Origin: Meconema thalassinum
Lineage: Eukaryota > Arthropoda > Insecta > Orthoptera > Tettigoniidae
DNA: 64,000 bases
Direction: 5' to 3'
Assembly: GCA_946902985.2 (NCBI GenBank)
Contig: OX336389.2
Coordinates: forward strand, 1,082,443,788 to 1,082,507,787
Below the pieces are notes generated by a model. It did no database searches and was not told the origin of the DNA. It worked only from the letters and a program-made list of their open reading frames with translations. Position numbers and translations under genes: made by a program. Shown here one piece after another: positions 1 through 11,560 of the stretch; the stretch's first letter is position 1; every line of letters begins with the position of its first letter.

Positions 1-1660
1 CACGTTTTTGATTGTTATCCATGATGACCCGGTAAGAAAAGGACAAAGGAAATGTAGAACCAGATTGTACTTACTGGTGTAGTTCTGTGCTCTCTAACTC
101 AACCAAGTTAGCTATTTTCATAGATGCTTTCGTAGTTCACTTATATCCGGCAATCGGAAGGACCAAAAATGTTGTGTGCAAACATTCTCTCTGGTAGCTC
201 ATAAGGGAATTCCACATTTACTTAATTACGACGTTTATTATTTTAAAACTAACTGGAACATAAGAGGACAATATACAATAATATAAGACAAGGAGCTCAT
301 GAAGTCAAAGATATGGCATTACACGGAATGCGCAAGATACCCGACCGTGCTGCGGGCGCTGCTGTACGTGGGCACTGGGGGAACTACCGTTAATATAGGG
401 AGCAGCACCGTACAGATTCTTCTAACTTTAAAAGATACGATTTTGAATCTACCAAATGTTAAGTTTCCAAAGTTTATATTTATTGTTTAAATAAACTAGT
501 TGTTTTCTTTGTTCTTTATCTTTACCGTTAGAATAACGATTAGGCAGGACCTTTACTTCCCTGACTCTTTCTATAGGCTTAAGCCCTCTTTATGAAAACT
601 AATAATCATTCAAATAATAAAGGTTTTACTACTTGTTGCATTTGAACTAAAACTTCAAGTAATAACGTCTTCAAAGTTTCTCTTGGTTTTCTTAGCCAAT
701 TCTAGCAAGCCATTAAGGCAAGTACAGCTAGCTCCGAAAGCTTCCTACTTGTTGAGATTTTCCTCTCACTTATGATTTGTTTCCAAAAATTTTACTTTTG
801 TTTGAGTTAGGTTTGAGGTCCTCCTCTTTTCTAAACTTTTAGTCGGCATCTTGCTGGGTAAAAGCTTAGCCTTCCTTAAGTGCAAAAATCGGTATTCTTT
901 TAAAATTGTTAAGAAAACTAGTAAAATTATTACAAACGGCATTAAAACTACTTTATCGCTTCCCTCTCTGGGAACACTCGGTCGTTTGCCGGGGATCCAA
1001 CAGTGCCCAGAAATAAAATTATTACCCCACTTTCAAATCCTTCTAGCATTCTTGAATACATTATAAATCCTAATCTCTCTAAAGGGAAAGTTAGTACTTT
1101 TTCTTTCTCTGCTCACTTTGCCTTGCCAGAATGTCACCCGTCCCCATAGTACCGGAATACCGGCTCGAGAGGGAAAGTGCATTCATCGAGCGCTTGCAGG
1201 TAGCCTTAATTCACGCTGCGCTCTCCGCCTGCCCGAGACAGGCCCCCGCTGGAGTTAGGTTCCTCCTAGACTTGGCACTCCTTAATTCTTCCTTAACTTG
1301 CTTAAACTTAGTGCTGGATTCTAATCCTGTTTACCAATAATTTTTTCCACTCCAAAACCTATCTCCTTTTCTCTCCTATCATCATCCCTTAGGTAGTGTT
1401 AACCCTATGCTAAAACCTACCAGGATGGTGTAATTAAGCAGATAATAATAATTGTTTATGTGATTAGGTATGACATTGCTTGCGCATTTATTCTTGGATG
1501 TTGTTGTGATGACGTCAGAAGCGTCATATTTCGAATAGGGGTGTAATAGTTTCCGATTCCATGGTAGGCCTATATTTGTGATACAAATTAGTATTTGGTG
1601 TCTACGGACATGTTTTCGCAGTGCAGGCGATATTATTTTAGCAAGCATAATTATTGTAAT
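1..1660. other. Unassigned intergenic sequence
   Basis: No gene or repeat that I can recognise. Short open frames of 63-71 codons occur (for example 299-490 and 1131-1340) but show no family motif, no codon pattern and no neighbours that would support them. The stretch 560-1080 is AT-rich and could be an old decayed element. I see no matching copy elsewhere in the window. Confidence 0.5.
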
Positions 1661-1674
1661 AATAATAATAAGAA
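1661..1674. repeat. SINE target-site duplication, left copy
   Basis: AATAATAATAAGAA, repeated exactly at 1867-1880. Because the sequence is itself ATA-rich, part of the match could be microsatellite, but the shared AGAA end argues for a true duplication. Confidence 0.65.
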
Positions 1675-1866
1675 GGAAGGAAGATTGTAGTTTTACGTGA
1701 CCGTGAATCTTGTGATTATAAGCCACGGGACCTCCTTTTTACGTGGAAGCCGAACCACAGGACATGGCATTTCACTTTGAAAATCTCACATGCATTGACC
1801 GGGAATCGAACCCGGACCGCCTTGGTGAGAGGCATACAGCTAGACCGCTGAGCCACCACGCCCTTC
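1675..1866 (-). mobile_element. Short tRNA-headed SINE with target-site duplication
   Basis: Read on the minus strand, the unit begins with a tRNA-like head (GGGCGTGGTGGCTCAGCGG, then a B-box GGTTCGATTCC at about 1801-1811). A short unique body of roughly 110 bp follows, ending at the ATT-rich flank. The 14-bp sequence AATAATAATAAGAA stands on both sides (1661-1674 and 1867-1880), as expected for LINE-machinery insertion. The head is not a functional tRNA: the anticodon arm and acceptor pairing are poor. No coding capacity; it would have been transcribed by RNA polymerase III from the internal boxes. Confidence 0.8.
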
Positions 1867-2025
1867 AATAATAATAAGAATCACAGAGACTTCAATGTAG
1901 CACAATACTGTCCACAGTTTTTCTACCTGTTATGTGCATTTAACCATACATGAATGTAAAGACATTCTAAGTCGAGATATTAACAATTTTATAACTTATT
2001 CGTTCATGGTTTTTTGTGAAGATGA

Positions 2026-2051
2026 AATAATAATAATAATAATAATAATAA
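2026..2051. repeat. ATA/AAT trinucleotide microsatellite
   Basis: About eight uninterrupted AAT units. One of many AAT/ATT tracts in the window; several of the others adjoin SINE ends. Confidence 0.85.
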
Positions 2052-2341
2052 CAATGTCTCTAAGATTCATAAGTGGTAATAGCATTGGATCCTGTTTGAA
2101 TTTAAAATTATTGGCCATTTGTTTGTAGCATTTCACCAATACCAGTTTGACTGGAAAATAATATTACGTCTTTTCCTTGGAAGTTGGCATGCTCTTTGAA
2201 GCATATGATTAAAAATATGATTTCTGATTTATTGAATCTAAGTTGGGCATGTGATATGCCGTGTATATATTAATAATAATTACTTCATCGTAATATAGTT
2301 TGTAATGCAAAAATTCGAATGGTTATTGTAGCTAGCCACAG

Positions 2342-5300
2342 TGTGCCCGTTTAGAGCGGAGTCCGCACGACCACATATGCATTTTACCAATAATCAGTCA
2401 GCACGAGAGTCAAAATATCCCGGAGCGCCAGATGGGTTAAAGCAAATCGCAAAAACGACATCAAATTTAAAAAATGCTTTACAGATTTTTGGCTCAATGC
2501 AACAATAAGGATAGAAGGAGATTTAATTGGGAGAAACACATCTGGTAAAATTATCTCAGTTTATTTTAAAGTTAAAATCTGACTGCAAAGATGCTCAAAG
2601 CAGCATCATCCACGTGTGGCGATCCACACTCTTATTTACACACAATATACAGAAATTTTCCAAACACATTTGACAATCTTTTTGGAAACACAAGTCCGAT
2701 TAATAGTCCTGTGGACTGTGTTCCAAAATTATTAATATTTAATTCCAGTTCAAAGTTAATAGTCTATACTGGAAATAACGTAGATCACTGTTTGAATATT
2801 TACATGATATTAACACTCGTAGAATAAATGTTTATAGAATTTTTAAACTTTCACTTGTTTTCCAGTTTCAAAAATATATCGTCGAAAATATTATCATCAT
2901 TGAAGTAATACAAATTATTAACACATATTAATAACATCTGAAAAGTATTTGACCATTGAGCATAGCATCGAAGAACTGTGCGAAGCACAACAACAATTAA
3001 TTGTTCTTCTGACATTAAACATTCGAGAAGTGACTCGATTATGAACTTCAAGTTCCAAACAAAATACATGATTTCTAAATCATCAACTTGATCAATAAAT
3101 GGTTGAACCATTCAACTATTAGATTATCCACTTGGAATCATTATTATAAAAATATTTATATTCATGGCCATTTCTAGTAACTTTTACAACTTGCAATTCT
3201 TCGACAGAATGCGGAAATAAGAATTGTAGTTTTATAATGAATTCATTTAGTTCATGGCACTAGGATTGAAAATATCCTTCAAATTATTCGTGGTTAAAGA
3301 ATTATTTTAAATTGGCAGTGGCCCATTCTACTATTTGTGTAAGAACACAATATTACGACAACACGGCAAACGTCTTCCTCAGAAGAAGAATAAACTACTA
3401 TCATGACAAATCCGGGTTCTAGCAAAATCAAAGTCTAAATGGAATTCGTAAACAAGGTTGAAATAAGAACTGATGGTTTCAAAGAAATAACCTTCGGGTC
3501 ATTCATCCGACGAAATGTGTAGTTCCAATACTCCTACTATAAACCTGAGCCATCGAACCTGCTATTTGATTGATGCTCGAAAAAACCTTCATTCCTGCGA
3601 CTTAAACATGCGCACCTGGGAATGGCATTTCAACTACTCCACACACATAAATTATCTTCCCAAAATTTATACAATAAATCAAGCCTCTGCTTGTTATCAA
3701 CACTGGAAGATTAATAAACTTACAAGTTTATTTTATTTTACCATTCAGTTCAACCCGTGAATTTACCATACATATGAAAATCTTTACTTCACTTTCGAGT
3801 GTATTTACGTCATGATTTTATATAAATACAACAATATCCTATTTGATACAAATATCATTTGCTTCCCGTTTCATGCCTCTCCGTGTTATCTGAAAAAATA
3901 TACTTTGCTCAAAGCAAATATCAACTGTTCAACCAGAACTGAAATATTGGTTGAATGCGGGCTTGCGCTAACCACTCTCCTTCGGAAAATCTCCTGTTCC
4001 AGACTAGAAATGATTAAACTACTTCATAGGCTCTTTCTCAATACATATGATTATTAGAAAATATAATATCCAAGAATTATTTAGAAAAATAATGAAAATT
4101 ATTATTATTATTATTATTAGTGGATTATTATTATTATTATTATTATTATTTGTTATATTATTTAATTATCATCTCATTATGTGAGAATCCACATGTTCGA
4201 ACCTTCGAATATGGAAAAAATATCCATTCCTCAACAAAAATAAATTTAACTTTTACAGTTACATCGGGGTTTTCCGTGTTTTCCTTAAAATATGAAAAAT
4301 TCAAATAAATCTTCGAAATGCTCGGTCATCGATCCTAAACTGTTCTGAGTGCTGAAAATACTCAGAATAACTCTAACAAGTCTTGCGTAAATCATTGCAA
4401 GCTTTAAATACGAAGAAAAAAATGTGTTGGTCATCTGCAGAAAAATAGTTTGTTCCAATTAGCTAAGCATAATATAATTCAAATGTGGCTTACATTTCTT
4501 GATGGTCTTGAAGTGTAGTAAACCTGGTCTGTACCAGATTTATCCATAGACATGCCCTATCGGACAAGCACGTATAATCCTTGTATCGGCCGCCATTGTA
4601 GACCCACAATTCGTCTAGTCAGACATAGTGGTAGTATCTTTCGACGTTTGAATAAACTGTGGTTCCATTTTAATATGGGCTTCTATCAAAGCCATAACAG
4701 TTTGTTTAAATAGGGTCAGATCTAAGTGATCTCTTCTTAAATATGTCAGTTGTAACGTAACTCACTGTAATCTCATCAGTACAAGAAAAACATTGACAGT
4801 CTAAGCAATTTACGGCTGTTCTGAAGATCGTTCCCTGGGCATGGTTTGTATATCACCATCTGCCATGCGCTAAGCAACCTGCAGTTTCCCTTGCGTAGAC
4901 TAATGAACGCCACCGTTATAGACTAGTCTTCAGTGTACTGACAGATCGAAGTGGTTAACTAGTTACAAAATATGAAAAACTGACTGAATGGATTTAAACA
5001 TCCAAGTATTAAGTTACTACTGGACTGTGACAAAATACTATTTTCTAGACAAAGTCTAGCATATGTCCTTGTAGAAATATAAATATTTCCACCAATGTCT
5101 GTAGAAATCAATCACCTCAGTGATTCTCCTCACCAGAAACTTACTAAGTCCAAACTCGTAGCGCAGCACTTTTCGTGACTATCACGACTTGAAAAGAACT
5201 TCTGCGTAGATTCGGCAATCATGTGCCTTGGCTCAGCGTAGACGCAACTTGCTCGCCAAGTGCTTGTGTTAGAATGAGCTAACCATGCCTGCTCCAGCTG

Positions 5301-5666
5301 GCTTTTATTCAAAACGGTCAGGGTCACGCGTCATCACCTGATATCTAGAAATCCTCATATCTCTTGAATCCCTGGTCCGATTTACTTGATACTAATTGCA
5401 TTCTCTTTCATTTGGCCGAGCCAGTAATCTGATCCCAGTCTCAAGTCTCTACTCCATAGTTAACTATTTAATCAATAAATAGCCTCCACCTCTGCTATTA
5501 CTTGCTACGTCACTTGACATCCAACTATCGGTAAATTCTTTCTAAATGCTTCTGGAAGCAATGTAGCGCGATATTCAAATATCTGAACTTTCAAAAGCGG
5601 CTACAGCCTTTCCCTTGATATCTAGGTGTCTGAATCTTGGAATACCCATTCCTAGAGTTGGGCACA
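2342..5666 (-). repeat. 3' LTR of the minus-strand Ty3/gypsy element (3325 bp)
   Basis: Matches 11603-14921 over its whole length, with a few point differences and a 6-bp difference in the ATT tract near 4100-4150. At 3.3 kb this is several-fold longer than the 0.2-1.5 kb usual for insect gypsy LTRs. The small frames inside it (for example 2591-2827, 2851-3111, 3515-3760) recur in the other LTR simply because the LTR is duplicated. None has a recognisable domain. Confidence 0.95.
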
Positions 5667-5680
5667 TCCACCCCACACCT
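5667..5680 (-). promoter_or_regulatory. Polypurine tract next to the 3' LTR
   Basis: On the minus strand the bases just before the 3' LTR read GGTGTGGGGTGGA, a G-rich purine run directly abutting TGTGCCC. This is the expected place for the primer of plus-strand DNA synthesis. Confidence 0.7.
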
Positions 5681-5731
5681 AGCAAAAAATAAAAATTGAA
5701 AAATTTTTATTTTTCCTATCTACACATTAAA

Positions 5732-8700
5732 TCATCTGGTTCTTGAATAATAAATCTTCAAATTCGATGCATTATAAGTTCCCACGATGTTACCAGTTCG
5801 TGTATTGGCTACTTCATAGCTTCCATTATTGTTTACTTCCACAATACGATAGGGTCCAGCGTAAAGGCTTGCAAATTTCGAGTACACTCGATTTTGCACG
5901 TCAGAGGGTGTAGGTCTTTTCACTAAAACAAGAGTTCCTACGCGCAAGGGTCTGCGAAAACGCTTTCCTCTCACTCTGCGCTCTCTCTTCTCAGCTTGGC
6001 TCCTTAACTTGTCTAAAGCTAGAGTTTCCCTCATCTGACGACTTGGTTCAATCCCAGGTGGAATAGAGATGATTCGATCCCATAATCGTGTTGGTTTAAT
6101 TCCATGATGAAGCAACATAGGAATCTGTCCAGTACTCTCATGAATCGTAGAGTTGATGGATTCGGATGCTAAAGAAAGAACATCCATCCATTTCCAATGC
6201 TCATTTGGACAATAGAGGCGGCAAAATTTTGCTATCTCAGCCATCACGCGTTCCGCTGGATTGCTCTCTGGATGTCTAATAGAACAAAACAATTGTCTAA
6301 TCCCAAGATTATTCATGATGGTTCGAAACTCCAAAGATGTAAATTGAGGTCCACGATCGGATAAAAGGAATTCCGGTTTGCCTGCTTCCGGAATTACGCT
6401 GTCTCTAATTCTCTTCGCACAATACTTTGCGTTTGCCTTCTGAATTGGATGTAACATGGTGTATTTGCTGAAAACATCCATAGTCACCAAAATATATCGG
6501 TTACCTCTTTTAGATTTTGGGAGAGGACCATATAAATCAGTCGCGAAGATTTCGCAAGGCTTAGAAGGAATAATAGGCCTTGGTAATTCTCTCAATAATC
6601 TAGAATTATGCTTACTCCTTTGGCATAAGTCGCATTCTCGAATAGTGTTTCTGACAGTTTGTCGCATTCGCTCCCACGAAAATTTCTCTTGAATCATGTT
6701 GACTGTCTTATCTACTCCAGCATGACCTGCGATTCGATGTGCCATCCAAATAATGGGTTTTTGCAATCGTGGATGTATCACTACTCTCAGCTTCGTATGG
6801 TCGGGATCTGCAAACTTGTAGATTAAACCATCTAACATCATAAAATCTCTTGAAATTCTTTCAGTTTCCACAAAATCATCATCATTTGGATCCATGTTTC
6901 CCTGTAGAAAACGAAAAATGTTCCTAAGACGTCGGTCTCTCCTCTGGGATAAATGCAATAACCTTAACCTTCTCAAGGTATCTTCATCTTCCTGCGTCAG
7001 GTTAACTTGAAAAACCTTAGATGCAGACTCCACTGCTCTACTCAATAAAGCAGCTCCAACGTTCAACTTTCCAGGAGTGTGTTCAATAACTAGGTTGAAT
7101 TGCTGAACAAAAAGTGACCATCTAGTTATTCTATCGCTGGCAAAGTTTGTTCTCAAAATGAACTCCAATGCGTGGTGATCAGTCCTCACAATGACTGAAT
7201 GTCCAATTAACATTTTCTTCCACGACTCCAATGCGAATATTACAGCAAGTGCTTCTAACTCTGTGGTGTAATAATTCCTCTCTGATGGACGAAGTTTCCT
7301 GCTAATGAACGCCAGGTAATGTCTCTTGTGGTCTTCATCTTCTTGAAGTAGAATAGCTCCAATCCCTACGGTGGATGCATCAGATTCTATGATGAAATTC
7401 TTGGTAAAGTCAGGATACTCCAATTTCACACTGTTTACCAATAACCTCTTGGCATCTTGAAATGATTGTTCACAATCCTTATCCCATTTCCATTTATTTC
7501 CTTTCTTTAACAATTCCTGCAATGGCGCAACTGTCTTGGTGAAGTTTGGACAATGCCCTGCAAAGAATTGGCATGTCCCGAGAAAACTGCGGACATTCTT
7601 CACTCTAGTAGGTCTAGGGAAATTTGCAATTGCTTGTATCTTCGTCTCATTGGGACGGTATTCTTCTCCATCCAAAATGTGACACAAAAATTTTATTTCC
7701 TTTCGAAAGAACTGACATTTTCGAAGGTTTACTTTGAAGTTCGCTTTTCTCAAATCTGCGAATAACATTTGAAGATGTAGCAAATGTTCCTCCTTAGTCT
7801 CGGATGCAATTAAGATATCATCAATATAACGAATTGCTATCTCTTTTACTTCAGGACTCAAATTTTGTTCCAGGGCTCTGATCAAAACTGATCCAGATGT
7901 TTTAACTCCAAATGGTAAACGGCGGAATACATATGTCTGCTGGTCAAACATAAATCCTGTAAACTTCTTAGAATCTTCACTAAGCCTAATATGATAGTAG
8001 GACGAAGTGAGATCAATATTAGAGAACCAGACCTTGCCTTGGAATTTCCTTAACAGTTCCCTAATGATTGGTGGTCTGTCATACTCTGGCAGTAATCTTG
8101 AATTCAAATTTCGCGCGTCTAAACATAGTCTCAGACTTCCATCTTGCTTAGACACTACTGCTAATGGATTGACATAAGATGTAGTGTACTTTTCAATCAC
8201 ATTGTTGCTTTCCATCTCCTTGATAAGCACTTTTACTCTTTCTCGATGCTTTTCTGCTACTGGATACAATTTAGCATGAAAAGGTGCATCATCATTTACA
8301 CGAATATGATATTCAAAATCTTTAATTTCACCAGGTTTAATGTCAAAAATATCGTGATACTCTTCCAAAATTTTCCCTAGCTCTGGGGACTCCTTCTCAG
8401 TGTAGGCTTCTCTTCCTTCAGCTTCATGAAAAATCAGAGACCATTGAGCATCTCCCTCGATGTCTTCCTCTTCTTTTCCCTCGAAGTTAATCTCTTCGGT
8501 ATTCTTGAATCTGATCGTCTCTGTCTTCATATCTATCACTGCTTGGTATTTCTGAATGAAATCTGCTCCCAATATCATGTCAAAAGCCATGTCCTTCATT
8601 ACAACAAATACATGTCGGAAATCATGTCCTCCAATCGTAATACATAAGTATAATTGTGTTTTACACAGAGATATTTTATTGGGTATTATTCCTTGGATCT

Positions 8701-9112
8701 TAATTCCTGATACTGAAATCTCCTCTAAATTCTCTTTGAGCTTCCACAGAATATAAAGCTTCTCACTCACCAGACAAAGCATAGCCCCAGTATCGATCAA
8801 AGTATCGACAGGCATACCGATTACTTCGCATGATATGATTGGCATTCTAATTCTGGTACCCATTTCTTTTCGTTCGTCATTCTGTTGAATTAAGTCCTCA
8901 TCCTCTGTTTGCCATTTAATAATTCTGGAAGTGAAAGTGTTCAAAATTCTATCTTCTACTGTGAATTCGAAGTTTGTTTTTTTCATTACCATTCCCCCGG
9001 GATTGTTGTGTTCCCGATGGACCTGGTTCGTTGGGCCTCTGCTCCAAAAATTGCAAGTTATCTTGGTGTCTTGCTTCCAAATTTTTCCTCGTCTCCTTGT
9101 TAAACTCTTCAT
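5732..9112 (-). CDS. pol: Pol polyprotein: protease, reverse transcriptase, RNase H, integrase (Ty3/gypsy)
   Basis: An intact 1126-residue frame. In order: aspartic protease with IDTGA at about residue 106-110 and a later ILGADF; reverse transcriptase with RLPFG and YIDD near residue 428; RNase H with ESDAS and TDHHALEF; integrase with an HHCC zinc finger near 785-835, catalytic D near 860 (ATDLYGP), D near 917 (SDRGPQF) and E near 952 (NPAER); and a GPY/F module near 1088 (LYAGPYRIVEV). The last D and E have 34 residues between them, one fewer than the common 35. The frame overlaps the end of gag by about 164 nt and is in the +1 frame relative to it, so synthesis as Gag-Pol would need a +1 (or -2) shift. 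The annotated Met is only the first in frame and may not be a real start. No stops or frameshifts: this copy could still supply enzyme. Confidence 0.96.
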   Translation of the reverse strand: MKSLTRRRGKIWKQDTKITCNFWSRGPTNQVHREHNNPGGMVMKKTNFEFTVEDRILNTFTSRIIKWQTEDEDLIQQNDERKEMGTRIRMPIISCEVIGMPVDTLIDTGAMLCLVSEKLYILWKLKENLEEISVSGIKIQGIIPNKISLCKTQLYLCITIGGHDFRHVFVVMKDMAFDMILGADFIQKYQAVIDMKTETIRFKNTEEINFEGKEEEDIEGDAQWSLIFHEAEGREAYTEKESPELGKILEEYHDIFDIKPGEIKDFEYHIRVNDDAPFHAKLYPVAEKHRERVKVLIKEMESNNVIEKYTTSYVNPLAVVSKQDGSLRLCLDARNLNSRLLPEYDRPPIIRELLRKFQGKVWFSNIDLTSSYYHIRLSEDSKKFTGFMFDQQTYVFRRLPFGVKTSGSVLIRALEQNLSPEVKEIAIRYIDDILIASETKEEHLLHLQMLFADLRKANFKVNLRKCQFFRKEIKFLCHILDGEEYRPNETKIQAIANFPRPTRVKNVRSFLGTCQFFAGHCPNFTKTVAPLQELLKKGNKWKWDKDCEQSFQDAKRLLVNSVKLEYPDFTKNFIIESDASTVGIGAILLQEDEDHKRHYLAFISRKLRPSERNYYTTELEALAVIFALESWKKMLIGHSVIVRTDHHALEFILRTNFASDRITRWSLFVQQFNLVIEHTPGKLNVGAALLSRAVESASKVFQVNLTQEDEDTLRRLRLLHLSQRRDRRLRNIFRFLQGNMDPNDDDFVETERISRDFMMLDGLIYKFADPDHTKLRVVIHPRLQKPIIWMAHRIAGHAGVDKTVNMIQEKFSWERMRQTVRNTIRECDLCQRSKHNSRLLRELPRPIIPSKPCEIFATDLYGPLPKSKRGNRYILVTMDVFSKYTMLHPIQKANAKYCAKRIRDSVIPEAGKPEFLLSDRGPQFTSLEFRTIMNNLGIRQLFCSIRHPESNPAERVMAEIAKFCRLYCPNEHWKWMDVLSLASESINSTIHESTGQIPMLLHHGIKPTRLWDRIISIPPGIEPSRQMRETLALDKLRSQAEKRERRVRGKRFRRPLRVGTLVLVKRPTPSDVQNRVYSKFASLYAGPYRIVEVNNNGSYEVANTRTGNIVGTYNASNLKIYYSRTR

Positions 9113-10580
9113 TGGACTGACGAGTATCTACATTCCCTCTGTTATTGTAATTATTTCTACCATAATATCTTCTTTCCTGGTACCTTCCTTGAGTATCTCG
9201 TGGTCTTCTCCATCGAGTATTGTATCGATTACCACCATCCGGTCTTGCATATGGCTTGTAACTGTATCTGTTACTATACTGGTTCCATCCTCTCTTATTC
9301 GGGTCTTCCCTCGGCGTTTTCTCTTCTCGCTCCTCTCGAATCTCTCGAGGTGTCTGAGAATAACTATCAGCCATAACAGCATACACAGCGTTGTTACTCT
9401 TTACTCCCTTCTGATGGAAGAATTGAGCGTTCGTATAATCCAGCTTCTGTAATACTTCATCAAATTGTTCCATATTATAGATATCAGCAGCGATCAAAGT
9501 CCTCTGGACGTCTGCTGGAAACTGACGTATCAATGCAGTAATCAACTCGTTATCTGGCATTGGCGGATCTAAATGTTGGAGTTTAGACAGCTGTCCAGAA
9601 AAGTACGTAGAGTATCGAGTAGGTTGTGACGTCGAGAATCTCTTCGAATATAACTCTGCTCTGACTTGCTGTTGGGTTTCCGGGGACCAAAACTTTTTCA
9701 ATAGCCCACGAGAAAATTCCTCAAAAGTGGTTAGAGTGGATCTAAATGCTCTAAACCAAAGAAGTGCAGGACCTTCCAAGAACTTCCCTATCACTCGGAT
9801 CTGTCTTTCTTTAGGGATCTTAGAATCTTTCAGGTAATCACCTGCTTCTCTCAAAAATTCCACGGGTGTTACAGAATCTCGCCCTGAAAATTTAGAAGGC
9901 TTGTCTTCTATATTCTTAAATACAGTTATGGGGTTGGATTGAAATACTGTCCTGACCTCATCCTGTCTTTGACTATCTGTGTCTCTAGCTCCTCCTAGAT
10001 TTATCTGTATCTGTTCCTTTCCCCTTACATTTGGCATTTTAAACAGATGATCAGACTGTTTCTCATCCTTTATTTGAGTTTTCATAGCCTCAAGTTCCTT
10101 CTGGTTTTCTTCTGCCATTTTCTTGATTGCTTCAGTTTCTTTACAATTGTCCTTAACATCAATGGATATCTGGTTCATAACAGCCTCATGACTTTTCAAT
10201 GACCCTGTCATATCTGATATGTCCTTCTGAGTTGCTTGGATATCTTTGGCAATTACTTCGATATGGGATGATAAAGATTCCCTAATCTCCTTGATTCCCT
10301 CTTGATTCTCCAGCTTGAGTGTGTCTTTAATTTCATTGACAACTGTGGTCTTGATTTCAGTTTGCAATTCATTAATCACACCTTCTATTATTTCTCCCAT
10401 GACAAGTTCTTTGAATTGTTCCGTTAGACGTTGAACAACTAGAATTCCCATCTCGTTACTCTCCTTCTTCACTCTGACTTCCAGGTTGACCATGTCTTCA
10501 CCAACTTTCCTAAGACCATGTTCTATCCTATCAGCTAAGCTTTGGGATCGAAGATCGGCATCGCGAAATTTATCGTCCAT
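8949..10580 (-). CDS. gag: Gag: coiled-coil N terminus, capsid domain, Arg/Asn/Tyr-rich tail
   Basis: A 543-residue frame. Residues 1-180 are highly charged, with heptad-like spacing, and predict a long coiled coil. About residues 225-390 form the retrotransposon capsid domain, with the signature LEGPALLWFRAFRSTLTTFEEF followed by a helical block ending at KLDYTNAQF. About 420-505 is basic and rich in Arg, Asn, Tyr and Gly (for example NRYNTRWRRPRD), which would be the nucleic-acid-binding part; there is no CCHC zinc knuckle. The frame is open for some codons upstream of the Met at 10580, and the lost upstream coiled coil (10804-11091) suggests that the ancestral Gag began further 5'. Same lineage as the Gag at 61331-64000. 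Confidence 0.92.
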   Translation of the reverse strand: MDDKFRDADLRSQSLADRIEHGLRKVGEDMVNLEVRVKKESNEMGILVVQRLTEQFKELVMGEIIEGVINELQTEIKTTVVNEIKDTLKLENQEGIKEIRESLSSHIEVIAKDIQATQKDISDMTGSLKSHEAVMNQISIDVKDNCKETEAIKKMAEENQKELEAMKTQIKDEKQSDHLFKMPNVRGKEQIQINLGGARDTDSQRQDEVRTVFQSNPITVFKNIEDKPSKFSGRDSVTPVEFLREAGDYLKDSKIPKERQIRVIGKFLEGPALLWFRAFRSTLTTFEEFSRGLLKKFWSPETQQQVRAELYSKRFSTSQPTRYSTYFSGQLSKLQHLDPPMPDNELITALIRQFPADVQRTLIAADIYNMEQFDEVLQKLDYTNAQFFHQKGVKSNNAVYAVMADSYSQTPREIREEREEKTPREDPNKRGWNQYSNRYSYKPYARPDGGNRYNTRWRRPRDTQGRYQERRYYGRNNYNNRGNVDTRQSNEEFNKETRKNLEARHQDNLQFLEQRPNEPGPSGTQQSRGNGNEKNKLRIHSRR

Positions 10581-10803
10581 TAAACTTGCGTTAGTAGCTA
10601 ATGAAGTTTCGAGCTCATGTGTTTTATCGCATAATTTTATTCATTTTACTTTCAAGTGTCATTTTCAAAATTTCAGAATTCTCTTTAAATTTACTTTCCA
10701 TTGAATTAAATTTACTATTTAAATTTTCTTTCAAGTTCCCTTTTAACCTGCTTTCTAAAGAATCAGAATTTTCTTTAAGTTTATTTTCTAAGGACTCAGA
10801 ATT

Positions 10804-11091
10804 TTATTTAAGTTTTTCATCTAAACTTTCCTTCAAGTTATCTTTTAACCTGCTTTCTAAAGAGTCAGAATTTTCTTTAAGTTTATCATTCAAATTTTCT
10901 TTAAGTTTATTTTCTAAAGAATCAGAATTTTCTTTAAGTTTATCGTTTAAACTTTCTTTAAGTTTATCAGAATTTTCTTTAAGTTTCTTTTCCAAAGCCT
11001 CAGTATTTTCTTTCATAATGGCTGCTACACGCAGTCCAGCCTCTTTTGAAGTCTCCTCCAAACTCCTCATCATCCTCATCATTTCTTCCAT
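10804..11091 (-). pseudogene. 5' coiled-coil segment of Gag, cut off by a stop and a frameshift
   Basis: A 95-codon frame beginning MEEMMRMMRSLEE and then dominated by repeats of the type LKENSDSLENK, an 11-residue (hendecad) coiled-coil pattern. It ends at TAA (10804-10806). Past that stop the same frame goes on with more KENS-type repeats for roughly 50 codons before another stop. The main gag frame is in a different register. The simplest reading is that Gag once began here and this copy has a nonsense mutation plus a frameshift. The alternative is a separate small protein made upstream of Gag. Confidence 0.7.
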
Positions 11092-11560
11092 AATTTCAAT
11101 TATTATTCAAAACTTAGGGGTATACAACAGTGGCAAACACAAGCTTATAACTAGAACAAGAAATATGAATAGCTAATTGGAACACTATAATAAAATGAGA
11201 TTTGTCCTAATATCAACGTGATGGAAAAACAAAATTCTCTACTTTTACGAATTACATTTACCACAATATCACCAGAAAAATATGCAAGTTCTCAAATATC
11301 CTCCACCTGGATTCTAATAATGTGTATGTCCAGTCATCGAACGTTTACTACTGAATTTACTTGACGCCCTAATGGTTAAGCCATTACCAAAAATAATCAA
11401 ACCCATTCTAATTATTAACCAAGTTAAATTTTTAATTTTCCCCACTAATTGAGTTTCCTACTAATTTATTCATCCAAACCAGACATCTCTCAACTCCCAA
11501 AATATTTCTATAAAAATTATCACAATTTCAAATCGGCATGCGATTGACCATGTCTAAATC

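Noticed and set aside
2591..3111. Pair of small frames (78 and 86 codons) found again at 11852-12372
   Set aside because: Their conservation is explained by their lying in the two LTRs of one element; no domain or start context supports translation.
8931..9452. 173-codon plus-strand frame
   Set aside because: Antisense shadow of the gag-pol overlap.
10601..11176. 191-codon plus-strand frame with FSLSL repeats
   Set aside because: Antisense of the KENSDSLE coiled-coil repeat; the periodicity comes from the real minus-strand frame.
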